Positions 8,246 through 16,923 of a stretch of 64,000 bases of DNA are shown here, piece by piece. This DNA comes from Streptomyces sp. NA04227 (lineage in GTDB: Bacteria; Actinomycetota; Actinomycetes; Streptomycetales; Streptomycetaceae). Where the stretch lies: contig NZ_CP054918.1 of the NCBI RefSeq assembly GCF_013364195.1, positions 2,097,001 through 2,161,000 of the forward strand. Direction: 5' to 3'. Under the pieces are notes generated by a model. The model was not told where the DNA came from. It was given only the letters and a program-made list of their open reading frames with translations, and made no database searches. The translations under genes and the position numbers were made by a program. The stretch's first letter is position 1. Every line of letters starts with the position of its first letter.

Positions 8246-8902
8246 TCAGTCGAAGATCGGGCCGACGTCGCGGGTGCGCTTGATCTCGAAGAAGCCGGGC
8301 GTGCTCGCCACGAGCAGGGTTCCGTCCCACAGCCGGGCCGCCGCCTCGCCCTTGGGGGCGGGCGTCACGACCGGTCCGAAGAACGCGACCTCGCCCTGGC
8401 CGTCGGGGCCGGGCACCGCGATGACCGGGGTGCCGACCTCCTGGCCGACCTTGTCGATACCGGTCTTGTGCGAGGCGCGCAGCTGGGTGTCGTAGGTGTC
8501 CTTGTCCGCGTACTCGGCGAGCTCGACCGGCAGGCCCGCGTCCTGGAGGGCGCCGACGATCGCCTCCTGGGTGGCACCCTCGGCGCGGTTGTGGAAACGG
8601 GTGCCGAGCGCCTCGTAGAGCGGGCCGAGCACCTGCGCGCCGTGCTGCTCGGCGGCGGCGATCGCGACGCGGACCGGGCCCCAGGCGGTCTTCATCAACT
8701 CGCGGTACTTCTCCGGCATTTCATCCAGCTTGTTCTCATTCAGGACAGCCAGGCTCATCACGTGCCAGCGCACCTCGATGTCGCGCAGCTTCTCGACCTC
8801 CAGGACCCAGCGGGAGGTCATCCACGCCCACGGGCACAGCGGGTCGAACCAGAAGTCGACGGGCGTCCTGCCGGTGGTCGTCGCCTGAGTGGTGTCGGTC
8901 AT
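8246..8902 (-). CDS. DsbA-family protein, mycothiol-dependent nitroreductase type (Rv2466c-like)
   Basis: This 218-residue cytoplasmic thioredoxin-fold protein has a long helical insert. The start at 8902 is supported by GAGGAGAG directly upstream. The N-terminal active-site region reads FDPLCPWAW (Cys23, Ala26), the place where the mycobacterial Rv2466c enzyme has CPWC. The cis-proline loop (EVGTPVIAVPG) is intact near residue 165. It would act on mycothiol-linked redox substrates. The second active-site Cys is absent, so it could use a monothiol mechanism. It lies next to sodF on the opposite strand and shares a divergent promoter region with pepN. Confidence 0.8.
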   Translation of the reverse strand: MTDTTQATTTGRTPVDFWFDPLCPWAWMTSRWVLEVEKLRDIEVRWHVMSLAVLNENKLDEMPEKYRELMKTAWGPVRVAIAAAEQHGAQVLGPLYEALGTRFHNRAEGATQEAIVGALQDAGLPVELAEYADKDTYDTQLRASHKTGIDKVGQEVGTPVIAVPGPDGQGEVAFFGPVVTPAPKGEAAARLWDGTLLVASTPGFFEIKRTRDVGPIFD

Positions 8903-9156
8903 CTCTCTCCTCGGAAGTACGGGCGCCTCGCCCGGAGCGCGCTGAACCGCTGGTGTGCGCACACGGACGCGAGCCGCCCTCGGGCGGCCCCATCCGCCCT
9001 GCCTACCCTGGCCAACCCTTCGCAAGTCCGGGCCATTCCCGGTCCGCGCCTTCGTTCCTGCTGTTCGCCAGCCGGTGAACCCTGTCCTGTCAGAGGACCG
9101 CGTGCGAGGATCGGTCCGATCAGCCCCCCACATGACGAGACCGAGGAGTACCCGCC

Positions 9157-11778
9157 GTGCCCGGTGAGAATCTGACCCGCGACGAGGCCCAGGAGCGCGC
9201 CGCGCTGCTGACCGTGGACGGCTACGAGATCGCCCTCGATCTGCGTTCCGCCACCGGCGAGGGCCCCGAGGCGCACACCTTCCGCTCGGTGACCACCCTC
9301 CGCTTCCGCTGCGCCGAGCCCGGCGCCGCCAGCTTCGCGGACCTGATCGCCCCGCAGGTCACCGCCGTCTCGCTGAACGGCGAGGACCTCGACCCGCTGG
9401 CGGTGTTCGACGGTACGCGGATCCTCCTGGAGGACCTGGCCGCCGAGAACGAGCTGGTCGTCGACGCCCAGTGCGCGTACAGCCGTACCGGCGAGGGCAT
9501 GCACCGCTTCGTCGACCCGGAGGACGGCGAGGTCTACCTCTACACGCAGTACGAACCGGCCGACGCGCGCCGGGTGTTCGCCAACTTCGAGCAGCCCGAC
9601 CTGAAGGCGCCCTACCGCTTCGAGGTCACCGCGCCCGAGGGCTGGAAGGTGTGGAGCAACGGCACGGGCGAACTCATCGAGGGCGAACTCGACGCCCCGG
9701 CGACGCGCGGCGGCGGCGGACGGGCGGTGTGGCGCTTCGCGGAGACCCAGCCGATCTCGACGTACATCACCTGCGTGGTGGCCGGTCCCTACCACGAGGT
9801 GCGCGACCACTACAGCCGGGCGCTCGACGACGGCTCCACCCTGGAGATCCCGCTCGGCCTGCTCTGCCGCAAGTCGCTCGCCCGGCACTTCGACACCGAC
9901 GAGGTCTTCGAGGTCACCAAGCAGGGTCTGGACTTCTTCCACGAGCAGTTCGACTACCCGTACCCGTTCGGCAAGTACGACCAGGCCTTCGTGCCGGAGT
10001 ACAACCTGGGCGCGATGGAGAACCCGGGTCTGGTCACCTTCCGCGAGGAGTTCATCTTCCGCGGCAAGGTCACCCAGGCCGCGTACGAGCGGCGCGCCAA
10101 TGTCGTCCTGCACGAGATGGCGCACATGTGGTTCGGCGACCTGGTCACCATGCGCTGGTGGGACGACCTGTGGCTGAAGGAGTCCTTCGCGGACTACATG
10201 GGCTCCTACGCGCTGATCGGCGCCACTCGCTACCAGAACGCCTGGGTCACCTTCGCCAACAACCGCAAGGCATGGGCCTACCGGGCCGACCAGCTGCCGT
10301 CCACCCACCCGATCACCGCGGACATCCGTGACCTGGAGGACGCCAAGCTCAACTTCGACGGGATCACCTACGCCAAGGGCGCGGCGGTCCTGAAGGAGCT
10401 GGGCGCCTATGTCGGGCAGGAGGCCTTCCTGGAGGGCGCCCGGCGTTACTTCAAGCGGCACGCGTACGGCAACACCGAGCTGGGCGATCTGCTGTCGGTC
10501 CTGGAGGAGACCTCGGGCCGGGACATGGCGGCCTGGTCGCGGGCCTGGCTGCAGACGGCGGGCGTCAACTCGCTGACCCCGCAGGTGGTACTGGACGCCG
10601 AGGGCCGTATCGCCGAGCTGGCGGTGCTCCAGGAGGCGCCCGAGTCCCACCCCGAGCTGCGTCCGCACCGCGTCGCGATCGGCCTGTACCGGCGCGACGC
10701 CGAGGGTGTGCTCGCCCGCTACGCCGCCGTGGAGGCCGACGTCGACGGCCCGCGCACGGTGATCGCGGAACTGGCCGGCGCCGAGGAGCCGGAGCTGGTC
10801 CTGGTCAACGACGAGGACCTCACGTACTGCAAGATCCGCTTCGACGAGGGCTCGCTCGCCACGCTGCGCGCACACCTCGGCGCGCTCGCGGACCCCCTGG
10901 CGCGCGCCCTGTGCTGGTCGGCGCTGTGGAACCTGACCCGTGACGCGCTCATGCCCGCGCGGGAGTTCGTGGATCTGGTCCTGCGCTTCGCCGGGCGCGA
11001 GTCGGACATCGGCGTGCTGCAGATGCTGCACGCCTGGGCCGAGTCGGCGCTGGTGCACTACGCGGTGCCCGAGTGGCGCGAGGAGTGCGGGCGGCTGCTC
11101 GCCGAGGGCGCGCTCACCGAGCTGCGGTCGGCCGAGCCGGGCAGCCAGCACCAGCTGACCTGGGCCCGGTTCTTCGCCTCGGTCGCCTCCGGGGAGCCGG
11201 AGCTGACGCTGCTGCGCGAACTGCTCGACGGCGCCGCCAAGATCGACGGGCTCGATGTCGACCAGGAACTGCGCTGGGTCTTCCTCCAGCCGCTGGCCGT
11301 GCACGGGGCCGCCGACGAGGGGCTGCTCGCCGCCGAACTCGCCCGTGACGACACGGCCTCGGGCAAGCGCCACCACGTCCGGCTGCTCGCGGCCCGCCCT
11401 TCCGAGGACGTCAAGGCGCAGGCCTGGACCCAGCTCGTGGAGTCGGAGGCACTCTCCAACGCCCTGGTGGAGTCGACCATCGCGGGCTTCGGCCAGCCCA
11501 GCCAGCGCGCGCTGACGGCCCCGTACGCGCCCCGCTACTTCGAGATCATCGAGCGGATCTGGGCCGAGCGCTCGATCCAGATCGGTATGCACGTGGTGCG
11601 CGGGCTCTACCCCTCGCACCAGGACAGCCAGGAGACCCTGGACGCCACGGACGCCTGGCTCGACGCGCACAAGGACGCCGCGCCCGCCCTGCGCCGTCTG
11701 GTCCTGGAGGCCCGCGACGACCTCGCCCGCGCCCTGCGCGGCCAGGCCTGCGACCGGGCGGCGGCACGGCGGGGCTGA
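9157..11778 (+). CDS. pepN: Aminopeptidase N (M1 family), copy 1
   Basis: This 873-residue cytosolic zinc aminopeptidase releases N-terminal residues from peptides. The GTG start has GAGGAG eight bases upstream. The GAMEN substrate motif (LGAMENPG, about residue 284) and the zinc site H319-E-x-x-H323 with E342 (WLKESFADY) are complete; the C-terminal half is the helical ERAP1-like domain. Its length fits the family. A second complete paralogue lies at 24468, differing at many positions including the residues between the zinc ligands (KESFADY here, NESFATY there). The two probably differ in substrate preference. Confidence 0.95.
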   Translation: MPGENLTRDEAQERAALLTVDGYEIALDLRSATGEGPEAHTFRSVTTLRFRCAEPGAASFADLIAPQVTAVSLNGEDLDPLAVFDGTRILLEDLAAENELVVDAQCAYSRTGEGMHRFVDPEDGEVYLYTQYEPADARRVFANFEQPDLKAPYRFEVTAPEGWKVWSNGTGELIEGELDAPATRGGGGRAVWRFAETQPISTYITCVVAGPYHEVRDHYSRALDDGSTLEIPLGLLCRKSLARHFDTDEVFEVTKQGLDFFHEQFDYPYPFGKYDQAFVPEYNLGAMENPGLVTFREEFIFRGKVTQAAYERRANVVLHEMAHMWFGDLVTMRWWDDLWLKESFADYMGSYALIGATRYQNAWVTFANNRKAWAYRADQLPSTHPITADIRDLEDAKLNFDGITYAKGAAVLKELGAYVGQEAFLEGARRYFKRHAYGNTELGDLLSVLEETSGRDMAAWSRAWLQTAGVNSLTPQVVLDAEGRIAELAVLQEAPESHPELRPHRVAIGLYRRDAEGVLARYAAVEADVDGPRTVIAELAGAEEPELVLVNDEDLTYCKIRFDEGSLATLRAHLGALADPLARALCWSALWNLTRDALMPAREFVDLVLRFAGRESDIGVLQMLHAWAESALVHYAVPEWREECGRLLAEGALTELRSAEPGSQHQLTWARFFASVASGEPELTLLRELLDGAAKIDGLDVDQELRWVFLQPLAVHGAADEGLLAAELARDDTASGKRHHVRLLAARPSEDVKAQAWTQLVESEALSNALVESTIAGFGQPSQRALTAPYAPRYFEIIERIWAERSIQIGMHVVRGLYPSHQDSQETLDATDAWLDAHKDAAPALRRLVLEARDDLARALRGQACDRAAARRG

Positions 11779-11832
11779 GCGGGAAGCCGCAGCGGGTCTG
11801 AGCGGGAACGGCCGCAGCGGATCCGAGCGGGA

Positions 11833-11864
11833 ACGGCCGCCGGGGGGAACTCCCCGGCGGCCGT
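11833..11864 (+). terminator. Terminator after pepN copy 1
   Basis: A 13-bp stem, ACGGCCGCCGGGG with its complement, surrounds a short loop. It is preceded by about three imperfect 25-bp repeats containing GAGCGGGAA (11777-11840). Confidence 0.7.
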
Positions 11865-12107
11865 CAACCCGCCTCCCGCCAGGCCCTGTTACGGAGCTGT
11901 CGCCAAGGGCGGCCCGGATGGCCGGAGGGACTGGCGCGGATCACCTCCGCACCGGCCCTGCCGCGCAGGTCATCGCAGGGCCACGCCCCGTCGGGGAACC
12001 CTTGTTCCCCTCCCGAACACCCTCCCTTTCGTACGCTGATGTCCCGGTTTGCCGACGGGCGTGTAACACCGGTTCACGCACCGCCGGGGCCCGGGAACCT
12101 GCCGTGC

Positions 12108-13181
12108 ATGACACACAACCCCCAGGCATTCGGCGAGATGTACCTGTCCCCCCACCCGCGCCCCCTGCACCACCTCAGCGAGAGCGGACGGCGCGTGCTG
12201 CACACCGCCGAGCTACGGGCCCACGGCGTCCCTGCGTCCCTGGCCGCCGAACGGTCGGGGCCCGGCGGGCCCTGGCAGCAACTCCTGCCCGGCGTACACC
12301 TGTTGCACCCCGGAGCGCCCACCGGCGAGGAACGTCTGCAGGCCGCGCTGCTCTACGCGGGACGGTCCCGGCGGGCCGCCGAGGACACCGTGCCGTCCCA
12401 GCCAGGGGCCCGCGACCGGCACTACGGCGAGGCCGTCGTCACCGGCCTCGCGGCGCTCGCCCACCACCGGTTCGCCTCGGTGCCCCCACTCACCTCGCTG
12501 AGCCACATCGACGTCCTGGTGCCACGCTCCCGCAGGCTGCGCTCGGCCGGTTTCGCCCGGGTGGTGCGCACCCACCGGATGCCCGCCGGTCAGCAGGCGC
12601 ACGGGATCCCGGTGGCGCCGGTGCCCCGAGCGGTCGCGGACGCGGTGGCGCGGCTGTCCGAGCCCGCCGAGGTGAGCGTGCTGCTGACCGAGGCGGTACG
12701 GGAGGCTCACTGCGAACCCTCGGCGCTGGTAAGGGAGTTGACCCGGTCCCGGCTGATGGGGCGCCCCTATGTGGCGGAGGCCGTCGACACCCTGCTCGCC
12801 GAGGGCCGGGCGCTGGCCGAGCAGGGGCTGTACCGCATGGTGCGCGAACAGGCACTGCCCGACCCGCTGTGGAACGTCGACCTGCGACTGCCGGGCGGGC
12901 CGCACCTCGGCGGCGTCGACGCCTACTGGCCGGACCACTCGGTGGCCCTCGAACTCGACACCGGCGCCCCCGCCCGGCACGCGCCCCGGCCCGAAGGCAC
13001 CGTCTGGTCCGAACCCGCCCTCAAACGCGAGCACTTGGAACGGCTCGGCATCGCGGTCGTACGCACCGTCGCGGCGGACCTGCGCGCACACCCCGAGCAG
13101 CAGGCGGCCGTCGTCCGTACCGCCCTGCTCGCCGCGGCCGACCGGGAGCCCGCGCCGTATCTCATCGTCCTGCCGCGGTGA
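12108..13181 (+). CDS. AbiEi/DUF559-like conserved protein of unknown function
   Basis: This soluble protein of about 357 residues begins with a helical region resembling the winged-helix start of AbiEi-family antitoxins (LAAERSGPGGPWQQLLPGVHLLHPG). Its C-terminal stretch, GGVDAYWPDHSVALELD followed by R-x-x-x-L-x-x-x-G-I-x-V-V-R-T, resembles the Vsr/DUF559 PD-(D/E)xK-like fold found fused to such domains in actinobacteria. No toxin gene lies beside it. The start is uncertain: ATG at 12108 or 12138, or an upstream ATG at 12039; none has a good ribosome site. The assignment is from pattern memory only. Confidence 0.5.
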   Translation: MTHNPQAFGEMYLSPHPRPLHHLSESGRRVLHTAELRAHGVPASLAAERSGPGGPWQQLLPGVHLLHPGAPTGEERLQAALLYAGRSRRAAEDTVPSQPGARDRHYGEAVVTGLAALAHHRFASVPPLTSLSHIDVLVPRSRRLRSAGFARVVRTHRMPAGQQAHGIPVAPVPRAVADAVARLSEPAEVSVLLTEAVREAHCEPSALVRELTRSRLMGRPYVAEAVDTLLAEGRALAEQGLYRMVREQALPDPLWNVDLRLPGGPHLGGVDAYWPDHSVALELDTGAPARHAPRPEGTVWSEPALKREHLERLGIAVVRTVAADLRAHPEQQAAVVRTALLAAADREPAPYLIVLPR

Positions 13182-13194
13182 GCGCCGGAGGGTC

Positions 13195-13248
13195 GTCCCG
13201 CTCGTCATCAGGCCCGCCCCCTCCGCGGGCCGGACGACGAGCGGGACG
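13195..13248. terminator. Strong terminator between convergent genes
   Basis: The arms GTCCCGCTCGTC/GACGAGCGGGAC enclose an inner GGCCCGC/GCGGGCC stem. GCCGGACGAC-type repeats continue to 13290. Confidence 0.8.
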
Positions 13249-13305
13249 GCAGGCCGGACGACAGGCCCGGACGACGGGCCCCGGACCACTGCCCGCGCCC
13301 GCCGG

Positions 13306-14493
13306 TCAGTCGCCGCAGTACTCCGCCTCGATCACGCTGCCCGCGTCACCCGCCCAGTCGCCGTTGAAGTTGAAGGCCAGCGCGTGCCTGCCGTCGCCCA
13401 TGACGGAGGCGCTGGAACTGGAGCCGTGAATGCCGCCGCTGTGGCCCCAGATCGTGACGCCGCAGCTCAGTTCGGAGGAGATCAGGCCGAGCCCGTACCG
13501 TGATTCGGGGGACTCGGGATCGGTCTCAACCGTCGTCCGCATCTGCTTCAACTGCGCCTTCGGCAGCAGCTTTCCGCCGAGCAGGGCGGAGTAGAAGCGG
13601 TTCAGGTCCGCGGAGTTGGAGATCATGTCGCCCGACGCGCCCGCGAGCGAGGGGTTCATCCGGGTCACGTCGTAGGTCTTCTTCGCCGCCGGGTCCTCGG
13701 AGAGCTTGGAGTAGGCGCGGCTGTGCGGCCCGGGCAGGGACGGGTCGGTGCCGGGCGAGCGGGTGCCGTGCAGGCCGAGCGGCTCGATGATCCGGGACCG
13801 GATCTCCTCGGCGTACGTCCGGCCGGTGACCTTCTCCACGATCATTCCGGCGAGGTTGTAGTTGGTGTTGGAGTAGTGCCAGCCCTTGCCGGGCGCGAAG
13901 TAGGGCTTGTGCTTCATCGCGACGGCGACGAGTTCCCCGGCGGTCTTCGTCTCGTACCGGTGCTTCAGGAACTCCTCGGAGAAGGCGATCCGCTGGAACT
14001 CGGGGTCCTCGGTCACGTTGAAGACGCCGCTGGTGTGGTTGAGGAGCTGACGCACCGTGATCCGGCGGCCGTCGTGCCCGTTGCCGTCGACGACGCCGGG
14101 GAGCCACTTGTCGACCGAGTCGTCCAGGTCGATCTCCCCCTCGGCCTGCAACTGGAGCAGCACCGTGGCCAGGAAGGTCTTGCTGATGCTGCCGACGCGG
14201 TAGTGGTCGTCGGTGCCGCGCGGCTCTCCCGTCCGCAGATCGCCGGTGCCCAGGCCCGCCTTCCAGACCCGGCCGCGGTCGCGCACGCCCACCGTCGCGC
14301 CGGGCACGCCCGCCTCGATCGAGGCGCGCAGTGCCTCGCGTGTCCCCTCGTGGTCGTGCCCCTGCGCCGCGCTCGCCGGTGCTGCCAGCACGCCCGCGGT
14401 GACCGCGGCCGCGAGCACCGCGCCCGCCACCACCGTCGTGCGCCTGATGGCCGTACGCCTCGTCGCCGTACGCCTCGTCGTCCGTCCCGCCAT
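13306..14493 (-). CDS. Secreted serine hydrolase (class C beta-lactamase / D,D-peptidase family)
   Basis: This is a 395-residue exported enzyme of the serine beta-lactamase-like superfamily, a group that includes Streptomyces D-alanyl-D-alanine carboxypeptidases. All three motifs are present: SISK (SxxK, about residue 103), YSN (WHYSNTNYN, about 206) and HSGG (WGHSGGIHG, about 356). The signal peptide has an n-region of repeated RRT triplets and a probable cleavage after APASA. GGGAGGA precedes the ATG. The probable role is cell-wall peptide trimming; esterase activity is equally possible. Two Cys residues near the C-terminus could form a disulphide. Confidence 0.88.
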   Translation of the reverse strand: MAGRTTRRTATRRTAIRRTTVVAGAVLAAAVTAGVLAAPASAAQGHDHEGTREALRASIEAGVPGATVGVRDRGRVWKAGLGTGDLRTGEPRGTDDHYRVGSISKTFLATVLLQLQAEGEIDLDDSVDKWLPGVVDGNGHDGRRITVRQLLNHTSGVFNVTEDPEFQRIAFSEEFLKHRYETKTAGELVAVAMKHKPYFAPGKGWHYSNTNYNLAGMIVEKVTGRTYAEEIRSRIIEPLGLHGTRSPGTDPSLPGPHSRAYSKLSEDPAAKKTYDVTRMNPSLAGASGDMISNSADLNRFYSALLGGKLLPKAQLKQMRTTVETDPESPESRYGLGLISSELSCGVTIWGHSGGIHGSSSSASVMGDGRHALAFNFNGDWAGDAGSVIEAEYCGD

Positions 14494-14645
14494 GCCGTTG
14501 CCGTCCTCCCCGTTGTTCCCCGCTGGTCGGGGTGTTCGGCGGGGAGGACCTGGCGGAGGGACGCCGGGTTGAGGGGCCGTGTGCCGGTTGAGTCATATCC
14601 CGCCATTTGGCGGGAACTTGGGCACACCCGGGGTCGGCGCCCGGC

Positions 14646-16361
14646 TCAGCGCTTGCGCAGGACCAGTTCGGTGTTGCGGTCGCCCGGGTCGCCGGAGAGC
14701 GTGGTGCGGGCGCCGGGGGCGTTGAAGGCGAGCTCGCGGTAGAGGGCGGCGAGGCCGGTCTGGGAGAGGTCGGCGAAGTCCGTCTCGTGCGGGGCCGCGG
14801 ACTCGATCAGCGTGGTGAACAGCGAGAGCGTGCCGTCCCGGTTGTCCACGATCTCGATGACCCGGGCGAGCTGCGGGAAGTCCACGTGCGAGGCGGTGGA
14901 GATCTCCCAGAAGGTGCCGTGCGCGGTGATCGCGTTCTTGTGGCTGTGGCCGTTCACCCAGGCGATGACATTGCGGTGGCTCTTGAGGAGTTCGAGCACC
15001 TCGTCGCCGCCGTGCCGCTGCTCGCGGGGCCTGTTCGGGTCCGGGTGCAGATTGCGCATCGACTTGCTGGTGTGGTGGCTGAAGACGACCACGTGCTCGC
15101 CGCGGTGCGCCTTCAACTGCCTCTCCAGCCAGGCGAACTGGGCATCGCCGAGGGAACCCTCGTAGTGGCCGCCCGGGTCGGTGGAGTCGAGGCTGATGCC
15201 CAGGACGTCGTCGGCGATACGGAAGGTGTAGTACTGGGTGCCCGCGGCGAGGTTGGCCGAGGTGTAACCGTGTCCGTGCGGGCCGGGGCCGGTGTGCTCG
15301 TCGGCGAGGTGCGCCGTCAGGTACTCGGCGGGGGTGAAGGGCGCGCGCGAGGGGTCGGGCGTGACGCGGCGCATCCGGCGCTTCTCGGTCGTGAGCAGCT
15401 CGCGGAAGAGATCGCCCTTGGGGTCGTGGCCCTTCTTGACCGTCTTCCACAGGGCGGCGCCCTGGGCCTCGGGCAGTGTCATGAGCTTGCGGTCGCCGAC
15501 CGCGAAGTCGGCGAAGAAGGAGTCCTGGGCGTAACAGCCGCCGGGCAGGGCGTCGTGGTTGCCGACCGTGGAGTACCAGGGCAGGTTGAGGCCGGGGCTG
15601 TTGACCTCGCGGACCGCCGCGGCCAGGAAGCCGTCGAGGTGCGGGAAGCCGTGCTTCTTGTCGGCGTCGTGCAGCGCGTCGTCGGGCTGCCAGTACAGCT
15701 TCAGGCCCGAGTTCTGCACGCCCTCGTAGCGGCGCGGGTCGCCGGTGTTGGGGGTGATCCGGCCGCCGCTCATCGTCTTGAGGAACCAGTCGAGTTCGCT
15801 CTTGGCGTTGTTGTCGGTGTTGTCGCCGGTGGTCATCACGAAGTGCAGCGGGGAGCCGGTGACCGGCGCGCCGCGCAGCGCGTTGACCCGCTCCACCAGC
15901 GAGATCGCGCCCGCCACCGACAGCGACTCCTGCGGACGCCAGGCGCTGGCGGTCTGTGCGCGCAGGTACTCGTACCGCAGCGGGTGCTGCACATCGACGA
16001 TGTGCAGGTCGGTGAACTGCACGAAGGAGGCGAGTGCGGTGCGGCGCTCGGCGCGGCGCGCGGTGGGCTCGGCCAGTTCGGTGCGCACGACGCGCTGCCA
16101 GGCCGGGCCCGCGCCCAGGCGCCGGTAGCCGGCGTTGCCGGTGCGCGGTGCGGCCACGGTGTTCAGCGTGGTGCCGCGGCGGTACGGGGCCAGCGGGGCG
16201 GCGGGCGCCTTGCGGGAGGCGCCGGGAGGCGGGCCCGCGGTGGCGCTGGAGCTGCCGGGGCCGAGCGTCGAGTAACCGACACCCGCCGCGGTGAGCCCCG
16301 CCGCGCCGGCCGAGACGAGCAGGGTGCGACGGTCGAGTCCTGGGAAACCTTGGCGCGGCAT
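14646..16361 (-). CDS. Secreted metallophosphoesterase (TIGR03767-like), Tat signal
   Basis: This enzyme of about 571 residues starts at 16361 with GGGAGAG upstream. It has a twin-arginine-type signal (LDRRTLLVSAGAAGLTAAG, residues about 9-27) and then a calcineurin-like fold. The metal motifs are in order: TDLHIVD (D-x-H), TTGDNTDN (GD), VGNHDALPGG (GNHD), FSHHTSKS and NGHSHKN (GHxH). The set matches the actinobacterial family TIGR03767. The substrate is unknown; the organisation fits an extracellular phosphodiesterase or phosphatase. Translation from upstream in-frame ATGs (16385, 16553) is possible but would bury the signal peptide. Confidence 0.85.
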   Translation of the reverse strand: MPRQGFPGLDRRTLLVSAGAAGLTAAGVGYSTLGPGSSSATAGPPPGASRKAPAAPLAPYRRGTTLNTVAAPRTGNAGYRRLGAGPAWQRVVRTELAEPTARRAERRTALASFVQFTDLHIVDVQHPLRYEYLRAQTASAWRPQESLSVAGAISLVERVNALRGAPVTGSPLHFVMTTGDNTDNNAKSELDWFLKTMSGGRITPNTGDPRRYEGVQNSGLKLYWQPDDALHDADKKHGFPHLDGFLAAAVREVNSPGLNLPWYSTVGNHDALPGGCYAQDSFFADFAVGDRKLMTLPEAQGAALWKTVKKGHDPKGDLFRELLTTEKRRMRRVTPDPSRAPFTPAEYLTAHLADEHTGPGPHGHGYTSANLAAGTQYYTFRIADDVLGISLDSTDPGGHYEGSLGDAQFAWLERQLKAHRGEHVVVFSHHTSKSMRNLHPDPNRPREQRHGGDEVLELLKSHRNVIAWVNGHSHKNAITAHGTFWEISTASHVDFPQLARVIEIVDNRDGTLSLFTTLIESAAPHETDFADLSQTGLAALYRELAFNAPGARTTLSGDPGDRNTELVLRKR

Positions 16362-16923
16362 GCGCTCTCCCGAGTGCGAAGGCATCAGCGGTGGTCGCGG
16401 AGCCGCGAAGCCCCGCTTCACCAGCGATGGTTCGCACCGCCAGTAGCGCGTGCGTGAACGCGGCGGCAACGCCCGGCGCCCATCTGCGTACGTGGATCTC
16501 GGCGTCCGCCGGGCGGCCACCCACCCCTTGTGAGCCGGAGGTGAGCCGGTCACCGGGCGTTCATCCGGCGGGGAAGAAGGGCCCTTTCACGCACCCCTCG
16601 ACATGGCGGTCCGTCGGCCGCCACGAGCCGGAATGTTCAGTTCCGTACGCGGGCGAAACGTGGGCATGAGATGCGGGCGAGGTGGGGACGACGTCAGGAA
16701 GTCGTGCGGGAGTCGTGCACACTCCGCGCAGAACCCCTGGGAAAAGCCCCTGTTTGCACCAATTTCTCCCTCATGGCGCATGGCGGAAGTACGCCACACG
16801 GCAACCCTGAGACGGCAATTCCCCCCAAAGTCCGGTCGCGTCCAGCAAGCTGAGCGGTCATCCGAGCCCGAATTCCGGGCAGGTCCGATCTCTTTTGATC
16901 GTCACGATCCTTACCTCACAGGG
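16362..16923. other. 560-bp divergent intergenic region
   Basis: It separates the metallophosphoesterase and subtilisin genes and must hold both promoters. I see no credible gene. A TTTGATCGTCACGATC stretch about 35 bases before the protease start is the only notable dyad-like sequence. Confidence 0.4.
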
